64,000 nucleotides of DNA from JALZAI01 sp038207565. GTDB taxonomy: Bacteria; Actinomycetota; Actinomycetes; Mycobacteriales; Jatrophihabitantaceae. Position 1 is the first letter of the stretch, and every line of letters starts with the position of its first letter. Both the position numbers and the translations under genes were made by a program. Below, in pieces: positions 58,248-64,000 of the stretch. The stretch lies in assembly GCA_038207565.1 (NCBI GenBank), contig JBBQZQ010000001.1, positions 248,001 to 312,000 on the forward strand, written 5' to 3'. The notes beneath the pieces were generated by a model that saw nothing but the letters and a program-made list of their open reading frames with translations, did no database searches and was not told the origin of the DNA.

Positions 58248-59494
58248 GGGCGATGTGCGGTGTAGGGAAGCCGGGCGTGGACACGAAATACGCCGTCGAC
58301 GTACTCGGCGTCCAGGGTGCCGCCGAGCAGGCTGGCGCGTTCGTGCATGCCGATCACACCGTGGCCACCCCTCGAGCGTGCGGCCGGTCCGACGAGGACC
58401 AGGTTGGTCACGGTCACCTCCAGGCATGTCTCGGAAAATTCGAGCCCGATCGCAACGGTGCCGCAGCCGTGCCGGGAGGCGTTGCTCAGTGCTTCTTGCA
58501 GGATTCGGTAGGCGGCCTGGTCGGTGGCCGCGCCGAGCAGTCCGGCAGTGCCGCGTCTATCGAGCGTCACGACGAGCCCGGTCGCTCTGTGCCAGGCGAT
58601 CAGCGGGTCGAGGGAGGCGAGCCGGGGCGGTGCCTCCACCGTGCTGCTGCCGGGGTCGAGCGTTCCGTTACCGCGCAGCGTGCCGACGAGCTGGTCGATC
58701 TCCTCGACCGTCTGGCGGGCGATCTCCTCGATGGCGCTCAATGCTGCCTGTGATCGCTCGGGATCAGGTGGGTGGCGCAGGCGGGCGGCGCCGGCCCGGA
58801 CGGCGATGACGTTGATCGCGTTTCCAGCAGAGTCGTGCAGGTCGCGGGCGATGCGGGCGCGTTCCTCCGCGACCGCGAGCAGCCGGTCCTGTTCGGCCTC
58901 ATGTTCGGCGCGCACCGCACGCTCCTCCAGTGTGGCGACGTGCTCTCGACGCAGCCGAGTTCGTTCGCCGGCAAACCAGGCAACGGCCCAGGCAAGCCCG
59001 CTGTGGAGAAGATCGACCGCCGGGAACGTTCCCGATGCCCAGCCCGTGGCGCCCAGAAACACCGCGAACAATGCGACCACCACCCCGACCGCACCGGGGG
59101 TCCAGGGGCGCGTGGCGTCGCGGCTGGTTGCGAGCAGATACAACGCGACAGCGGGACCCAGCGGCAGCCCGAGAACGTAGCCCAGACCGGCGGACAACGT
59201 ACTGGCCACGCCCACCACGACAAAAACGGGGACCGGCCCGCGGCGCCATACGAGCAATGGCAATGACGCACAGACGACGAGTAAGACGCCGAACACATCC
59301 AGCTGCGATCTGAGGCGTGGCGACTCGAAACCGCCGTGGCTCAGCAGTAGCAGCGACCCGGCCAGCGTGACCGCCGCCAATGTGAGGTCACCGAGCAGCC
59401 GGGGTGCCGCGGCGAAGGATCCGATCGGCATCCTTGATGCCACCGCACTCCGGTCGCTGCCGAAACGCCTCGCTGACCCGGGGCGCCCGGTCAT
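58244..59494 (-). CDS. sensor histidine kinase (HisKA_3/NarX-DesK type)
   Basis: 416 aa from ATG (MTGRPGSARRFGSDR); later ATGs (e.g. 59431) are possible. Six predicted membrane helices in the first ~190 residues (LTLAAVTLAGSLLLLSHG, VPVFVVVGVASTLSAGLGYVLGL, AVGVVVALFAVFLGATGW). The dimerisation box ARIARDLHDSAGNAINVIAVRAG has the phosphorylated His, and the ATPase domain has DQAAYRILQEALSNASRHG and GGHGVIGMHERASLLGGTLDAE. No extracellular sensor domain, as in DesK-type membrane-stress sensors. It pairs with the overlapping response regulator. Confidence 0.9.
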   Translation of the reverse strand: MTGRPGSARRFGSDRSAVASRMPIGSFAAAPRLLGDLTLAAVTLAGSLLLLSHGGFESPRLRSQLDVFGVLLVVCASLPLLVWRRGPVPVFVVVGVASTLSAGLGYVLGLPLGPAVALYLLATSRDATRPWTPGAVGVVVALFAVFLGATGWASGTFPAVDLLHSGLAWAVAWFAGERTRLRREHVATLEERAVRAEHEAEQDRLLAVAEERARIARDLHDSAGNAINVIAVRAGAARLRHPPDPERSQAALSAIEEIARQTVEEIDQLVGTLRGNGTLDPGSSTVEAPPRLASLDPLIAWHRATGLVVTLDRRGTAGLLGAATDQAAYRILQEALSNASRHGCGTVAIGLEFSETCLEVTVTNLVLVGPAARSRGGHGVIGMHERASLLGGTLDAEYVDGVFRVHARLPYTAHRP

Positions 59495-59898
59495 CAACGA
59501 ACCTGCCCACCTACCGCCCGATCGCACCGGCCGAGCAAGCGCCGGGGACAACGGCAGGTGGTGCCGCTGCAGGGGCTCAGGCTCAACGTCGGGCAACATA
59601 AGCGCTCCCGATTTCGGTTGGCACGAAAGCATCAACGCCCGAGGGGACGCCAAGTGCACTAGCTTTGTGATCGTAGCTGCGCGAGCGGCCGCTGCGAGTC
59701 CCCCTGCCGGGGGATCCCCGTCCACTGGATGGGGACGACGAATCTCCCCCCGTGCGGTGATTCGGAACCGGTCGCTGCCGCCGTAACTTGGCCTGGTGAG
59801 CACCTTTGATGGCCCGCCAGCACGCGAACTCGGCCCGGTCAGGCTCAGCCGCGCCAGCAGCCTACGGTGCCCACGGCACTCGGATGTAGTGAGCGCGG
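59495..59898. other. 404-bp intergenic region between the kinase and the ABC operon
   Basis: No gene is supported. It should hold the divergent promoters for the two-component system and for the small protein/ABC transporter genes. I see no clear operator repeat. Confidence 0.5.
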
Positions 59899-60099
59899 AT
59901 GAAGATGACTGATCCACGCCCGGAATCGGGCAGCGACCCGAACAATCAACATGACGTGGACGCGCGCTATGGCCGTGCGCCGGCCGGCGGCACCTCCCGG
60001 TGGGTGAAGGTGGCCGCCGTGCTCGCGGCGATCGCGCTGCTGGCCATGTTCATCGTCCTGCACCTCACCGGCACCCTGGGCGCGGGAACGCATCAATGA
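59899..60099 (+). CDS. small single-pass membrane protein upstream of an ABC exporter
   Basis: 66 aa from ATG. Hydrophilic N-terminus (MTDPRPESGSDPNNQHDVDAR), then SRWVKVAAVLAAIALLAMFIVLHLTG as one membrane helix and a six-residue tail. Short proteins of this shape commonly precede ABC-2 exporters in actinobacteria; function unknown. It begins the exporter operon, 113 bp before the ATPase gene. Confidence 0.65.
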   Translation: MKMTDPRPESGSDPNNQHDVDARYGRAPAGGTSRWVKVAAVLAAIALLAMFIVLHLTGTLGAGTHQ

Positions 60100-60212
60100 C
60101 CGCGATCAACCAATTCCACAAAGGTCGTGAAGCCCCTCGGGCGTGCGCAGTCGATGGCCACCACTGTTTCAGAAATACGGTCGGACAGACAGATGAGCAT
60201 GGGAGTTAACAG

Positions 60213-61019
60213 TTGATCGAGTCGACAGGCAGCGGCGAACGCCTCGGTGTCCGCGACGGCGCCAATGCCGATGAGGCTGCTACGGAAGCTCGCGGTGCTG
60301 CCCGAACCGATCCGGTGGTCACCATCCGATCGCTGAGCAAACGCTACGGCCCGGTGGTCGCCGTCGAGGATCTGACCTTCTCGCTTGAGCGAGGCACCGT
60401 CACCGGGTTCCTCGGCCCGAACGGCGCCGGCAAGTCCACGACACTACGACTGCTGCTCGGGCTGGCCGAGCCCACGACGGGTGAGGCGCTGGTCTTCGGT
60501 CGCCGCTACCGCGAACTCGACCAGCCAGCGCGGCGGGTCGGGGCCGTGCTCGAGTCCAACGACTTCCACCCAGCACGCTCCGGGCGTAACCACCTGCGTG
60601 TCCTCGCTCTCGCCGCCCAGATCCCCTCCGGACGGGTCGAGGAGGTGCTTACGCTGGTCGAACTCGCAGATGCGGCTGACCGGCGGGTCAAGACCTACTC
60701 ACTCGGCATGCGGCAGCGCCTCGGCCTAGCCGGCGCACTGCTCGGCGTACCCGAGCTACTCATCCTGGACGAACCGGCCAACGGACTCGACCCGGTCGGT
60801 GTGCACTGGCTGCGCGGCTTCCTGCACCGCTTCGCCAACGACGGCGGCACCGTCGTGATCTCCAGCCACGCGCTCGCCGAAGTAGCCCAAACCGTCGACC
60901 ACATCGTGATCATCGACCGCGGACGTCTCCTCGCCGCAGCGCGGCTCGACGAACTCACCAACCGCGGCGAAACACTCGAACAGACGTACCTCGAACTCAC
61001 CGCCGGGCAGCCGTCATGA
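60213..61019 (+). CDS. ABC-2 exporter ATPase
   Basis: 268 aa from a TTG start with GGGAG 7 bp upstream. Walker A GPNGAGKST, signature YSLGMRQRLGLAGALLG, Walker B LLILDEPANGLDPVG and switch His in VVISSHALAE. Drug/lantibiotic-export type (DrrA/BcrA-like). The end overlaps the permease by 4 bp (ATGA). The adjacent LuxR-type two-component system is a likely regulator, as in many antibiotic-responsive BceAB-like loci, although the kinase is DesK-like. Confidence 0.9.
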   Translation: MIESTGSGERLGVRDGANADEAATEARGAARTDPVVTIRSLSKRYGPVVAVEDLTFSLERGTVTGFLGPNGAGKSTTLRLLLGLAEPTTGEALVFGRRYRELDQPARRVGAVLESNDFHPARSGRNHLRVLALAAQIPSGRVEEVLTLVELADAADRRVKTYSLGMRQRLGLAGALLGVPELLILDEPANGLDPVGVHWLRGFLHRFANDGGTVVISSHALAEVAQTVDHIVIIDRGRLLAAARLDELTNRGETLEQTYLELTAGQPS

Positions 61020-61762
61020 CCGCCCTACTACGTGCCGAGCTGCTCAAACAACGTTCGACCCGCACCACCCTCGGCCTGTTCGCCACCATGCTCGGACTTG
61101 TCCTGCTCGCCGAACTCTTGCATGGGCTCGGTCTGCCCGCCAAAGACCTGACCAGCGCAGCTCGACAACTGAACATCCTCGACCCCGGCGAGATCATCGG
61201 CACCCTGTTCGGGGCCCTCCTGGGCGCAATGTCAATCACCGGTGAGATCCGGCACGGAACGATCCGGCCAACACTGCTCGTCAGCCCCGCCCGCGGCCGC
61301 GTCCTCACCACCAAGATCGGGGCGAGCATGCTGACCGGTACCGGGTTCGGCCTCACCGCCGGCGCCCTCGCCGTCGCAGTCAGCACGCTAGCGCTGCGCA
61401 CCCGCGGGATCAGCGTGCGCCTCGGCGCCAGCAACTACGTCCTGCCCATCCTCGGAGGCGCGGCCGCCGCCTCGCTATGGGCCGCCCTCGGCGTCGGAAT
61501 CGGCGCGATCGTACGCAACCAAGTCGCCACACTCGTCGGCCTCTGCGCCTGGCTGCTATTCGTCGAACAACTCCTACTCGGTGACCTAGCCAGCTCCACC
61601 GTCGGGCGCTACCTGCCCGGCGCCGCCGCCTCGGCCATCAGCGGACAGAAACCCGCCACCCCACTACTCGCACCCGCCATCGCCTTGCTCCTCCTCATCG
61701 GCTACGCCGCCGCCGCAGGCGCGGCAGGATCGGTCCAAACGAACCGGCGCGACGTCGCGTGA
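61016..61762 (+). CDS. ABC-2 exporter permease
   Basis: 248 aa. Six helices (TTLGLFATMLGLVLLAELLHG, GEIIGTLFGALLGAMSITGEIRHGTI, NYVLPILGGAAAASLWAALGVGIGAIV and others); the first cytoplasmic loop GEIRHGTIRPTLLVSPARGRVL is typical of ABC-2 membrane proteins. Translationally coupled to the ATPase. Substrate unknown. Confidence 0.88.
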   Translation: MTALLRAELLKQRSTRTTLGLFATMLGLVLLAELLHGLGLPAKDLTSAARQLNILDPGEIIGTLFGALLGAMSITGEIRHGTIRPTLLVSPARGRVLTTKIGASMLTGTGFGLTAGALAVAVSTLALRTRGISVRLGASNYVLPILGGAAAASLWAALGVGIGAIVRNQVATLVGLCAWLLFVEQLLLGDLASSTVGRYLPGAAASAISGQKPATPLLAPAIALLLLIGYAAAAGAAGSVQTNRRDVA

Positions 61763-62109
61763 CCACGAACGCAAGGCGCAGATGCAGCTCGCGTAGGAGG
61801 AACGTCCCGCGGGACACCGACGTATCCGTGGGTCGAGGGGTCGGGCGTCAGCCTCGTCAGTGTCGTCGATTCCCGCATCACCCGCCCGCGACAATGCCCG
61901 GTGAAGGCAGGGCTCAACCGGACGGCACCCACAGTCGCGAACGTCGACCGGGCGCGCCGTCAGCGAGACAGATGTGGCAAATGGCGCACCTCGGCGCGCG
62001 CGCCTAGCGATTGCTCTCGCGCCGTCGACCAGAGCGGCGCCGCCCACGCATAGCGACGGGTAGGTGCGCACTCAACGCGGCTATAGAAAGACGTTCTGCG
62101 TGTCGGTGT

Positions 62110-62171
62110 AGGACGTAGGAACGTCCTCCTGATGCGCTTCGGGCTTGGTATCCCACGCAGGAGGAGGACGT
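62110..62171 (+). ncRNA. candidate bridge RNA-type hairpins in the IS110 left end
   Basis: Two overlapping inverted repeats: AGGACGT (62110-62116) with ACGTCCT (62121-62127), and the perfect 10-bp ACGTCCTCCT (62121-62130) with AGGAGGACGT (62162-62171) around a 31-base loop. The second overlaps the transposase ribosome site GGAGG. IS110 elements of the IS621 kind encode a bridge RNA in this left non-coding end, with internal loops matching target and donor DNA. Position and structure fit, but the loops were not tested. Confidence 0.4.
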
Positions 62172-62173
62172 TC

Positions 62174-63520
62174 GTGAGCAACCGTAATGGCGTGTCCTGG
62201 GGTGACCGCAACCGCAACGCGAGACTGGCCCGGCTTCGAGAGCTAGTCCCGGTCGGCAACGCGATCATCGGTATCGATCTGGCCGACAGCAAGCAGATGG
62301 TCGTGGTGTGTGATCACGACTCGAAGGTGCTGGCGCGGCGCACGTTTCGGTGCAAGGCATGGGACCTCGGCGCGGCGCTGGACTGGGCCGCCGAACGCGC
62401 CGCAGCGAAAGGGTTCGCCGGCGTGACGGTGGCCTGCGAGCCGACCGGGCACCGGTGGCGGGTGCTGGGCGAGCTCGCCGGCAGGCGGGGCATGCCGTTC
62501 GTGTGTGTGCAGCCAGCGTTGACCTCAGCGGCCCGTCGGACCGAGGACCTGACGATGGACAAGACCGATGAGAAGGACGCGGTCCTGATCGCCCGGCTCA
62601 CCGCGCAGTTGCGCTGCTACATCCCAGAACCCGTCGATGAGACGTGGGCCCGGTTGCGGCACCTCGGTGCCCGCCGCGAGCAGTTGATCACCGAGACCAC
62701 CGGGCAGGTGCAGCAGATCCGTGACCTGCTCGACTGCGTCTGGCCCGCCGCGCTCGACGCGGCTGCGCAGCCGTTCCGCTCCCAGACCTGGCTGGCCGGG
62801 CTGGGCGTGGTGCTGCAGCGTGACGGGGGTGAGCTGGCCCGCACCAAGCGTCTCGGCGCGGCCCGGTTCGAGCAGGCCGTACGCCGTGAGATCACCCGCT
62901 GCGGGGGGCAGAAACCCTGCCTGAGGATCGCGCGGAAGCTGTTCGCCGCGCTCACCGACACCGCCGGTGTGCTCGCGCACCGGGCCGGCGCGCTGGAACG
63001 GGCGGCGCTGCTGCTCGCCGACTGGGTGAATGCCCACGAACGGCTCACCGACACCGAGACCCGGATGATGGCCGTGCTCGGCGAGCTCAAGCTGAGCGAG
63101 CTGGCCTGCTCGATCACCGGCCTCTCACCGGTCGGTACGGCGGCGATCCTGGCCCAGACCGGTGACCCACGACGGTTCGCCTCTGGCCGGACGCTGGTCA
63201 AGCACGCCGGGCTCGCGCCGCGGGAGAAGCTGTCGGGCAACTTCAAGGGCCGGACCAAGCTCACCGGTCAGGGGCGTCCCGGGCTGCGCCTCGCGGCCTG
63301 GCGCGCGGTCTGGGCGGCGCAGCGCAGCAACCCCGTCTACGCCGCGAGATACCGACACCTAACCACGAGGGACAGCAACAAGTTGAAGCCGACCCAGGCC
63401 CAAACCGTGCTCGCCGCGACGATCCTGCGCCACCTGCACGCCGTCATCACCACCGGCCAGGCCTGGAACCCCGCCATCGCCACCCACGGCACCAAAACGG
63501 TGCTGCCTATCGCCGCCTAA
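62174..63520 (+). CDS. IS110-family DEDD transposase
   Basis: 448 aa from GTG (VSNRNGVSWGDRNRNARL), with GGAGG 7 bp upstream; the longer frame has no better start. N-terminal RuvC-like DEDD domain: GIDLADSKQ (Asp), VACEPTGH (Glu), MDKTDEKDAVLIARL (Asp pair). C-terminal Transposase_20 domain with GLSPVGTAAILAQTGDPRRFASGRTLVKHAGLAPRE and the catalytic Ser expected in this region. It recombines using RNA guides in the IS621 group. Intact, so the element may be active. Confidence 0.93.
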   Translation: MSNRNGVSWGDRNRNARLARLRELVPVGNAIIGIDLADSKQMVVVCDHDSKVLARRTFRCKAWDLGAALDWAAERAAAKGFAGVTVACEPTGHRWRVLGELAGRRGMPFVCVQPALTSAARRTEDLTMDKTDEKDAVLIARLTAQLRCYIPEPVDETWARLRHLGARREQLITETTGQVQQIRDLLDCVWPAALDAAAQPFRSQTWLAGLGVVLQRDGGELARTKRLGAARFEQAVRREITRCGGQKPCLRIARKLFAALTDTAGVLAHRAGALERAALLLADWVNAHERLTDTETRMMAVLGELKLSELACSITGLSPVGTAAILAQTGDPRRFASGRTLVKHAGLAPREKLSGNFKGRTKLTGQGRPGLRLAAWRAVWAAQRSNPVYAARYRHLTTRDSNKLKPTQAQTVLAATILRHLHAVITTGQAWNPAIATHGTKTVLPIAA

Positions 63521-63965
63521 CCGGTCCGCCACGTCGTCATCAGCGACGTCGTTGCGGCCACCGAGCTGACGGTCGGGGCGAGCCCCAAGCGGCATCGAGA
63601 CACCACGTGATCTCGCCTCTCATCAAGGGCAGCCCCGCCCGTCGTCGAACAACCCGATCACACGCTGCCGGGACCGACCCCATTCAGCTATGCAGGGACG
63701 ACGACGGACACGGGCACCGACCAAAAGGCTTGACCAAAACGACTCACGCTGATGAGAGGTCGTTCGAGTCTCAGGCGCGGCCTGCATATGTATGCGGTGC
63801 CTGGCGCGCCATAGCCGTCTGATAGCGAGCAGGTTGGGTTGGAGCCGACGGCGCGCAGATCGGACGGTATGCGTCTGCACGACGTGCGGGAAGGTCGTCG
63901 CGATGATGCGGGTGGGCTGATGATGTGGCTCGCGCGGTTGCGTGTTCGCGCGCACCATGGATGGC
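63521..63965. other. 445 bp without a supportable gene (IS right flank)
   Basis: Covers the short right non-coding end of the IS110 element and intergenic DNA. Only short frames of poor character are seen. No terminator or tRNA found. Confidence 0.5.
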
Positions 63966-64000
63966 ATGAGGATTGAGCTGTTGGTTGTGCCGGAGTGCCC
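63966..64000 (+). CDS. start of a thioredoxin-like protein gene, cut by the window
   Basis: Eleven codons, MRIELLVVPEC, run off the right edge. This is the characteristic N-terminus of actinobacterial thioredoxin-fold proteins found beside metal-resistance genes (MRIELLxVPxCP), with the first redox Cys at residue 11. Too short for a firm call. Confidence 0.45.
   Translation, partial: MRIELLVVPEC

Larger units (their letters stand above)
62110..63520 (+). mobile_element. IS110-family insertion sequence
   Basis: Contains one transposase gene and a structured left non-coding end. IS110 elements have no terminal inverted repeats and make no obvious target duplication, so exact ends are not visible. 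The left limit given is only the first hairpin and the right limit is the transposase stop; the true element probably extends further on the left (possibly towards 61763) and a short way right of 63520. Confidence 0.8.

Overview
High-GC actinobacterial chromosome segment. The evidence is very high GC with GTG/TTG starts, a WhiB7 regulator, a mycoredoxin, UPF0182, DUF2342 and PPA1309-family proteins, and an actinobacterial initiator tRNA. From 1 to about 25.5 kb the gene order follows, with insertions, the conserved actinobacterial block known in Mycobacterium tuberculosis as Rv3201c-Rv3193c (adnA, nudC, uvrD2, whiB7, ABC1 kinase, ThiF-like, DUF2342, PDZ-Lon, UPF0182). It ends at an initiator tRNA-fMet (25467-25543). 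I cannot name a genus.

Region 1 (1-25.5 kb) is ordinary core genome: DNA repair (AdnA tail, UvrD2), NAD(H) hydrolysis (NudC), peptidases (M20, M48, an M16 pair, YgjP-like, PDZ-Lon), a fused multidrug-type ABC exporter, mycoredoxin, and whiB7 with a well-preserved attenuator leader (uORF, alternative hairpins, terminator).

Region 2 (25.5-41 kb), directly downstream of the tRNA, looks accessory. It holds an excisionase-like HTH gene and small orphan genes. A metal-handling cassette follows (ArsR regulator, permease with two YHS domains, DUF6153, DUF305 lipoprotein). There is also a frameshifted ABC-2 permease, a lone HypC, a carbohydrate ABC transporter whose ATPase is encoded convergently, a membrane protein made of two similar halves, an integrase relic with an in-frame stop, and an MFS exporter.

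Region 3 (41.2-54.4 kb) is the most interesting part: a [NiFe]-hydrogenase locus of the actinobacterial high-affinity H2-oxidising type (group 1h, formerly group 5). Around hhyS-hhyL lie two HybD-type maturation-protease homologues, a NifU-type Fe-S scaffold, HypC, a TPR protein, a degenerate biotin-protein-ligase homologue, five small single-pass membrane proteins (at least one pair paralogous), a PadR regulator, a Cys/His-rich winged-helix-like protein and four different CooC/MinD-type ATPases. Many genes overlap by 4-8 bp in short divergent operons. HypA, B, D, E and F are not in the window. My inference is that the CooC-like ATPases and small membrane proteins form a dedicated nickel/cofactor-maturation and membrane-tethering module.

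Region 4 (54.9-64 kb) has an NlpC/P60 hydrolase, a lipoprotein, a LuxR-type two-component system with a frameshifted DUF2218 gene, an ABC-2 exporter, an IS110-family element whose left non-coding end folds into hairpins (candidate bridge RNA), and the first codons of a gene running off the right edge.
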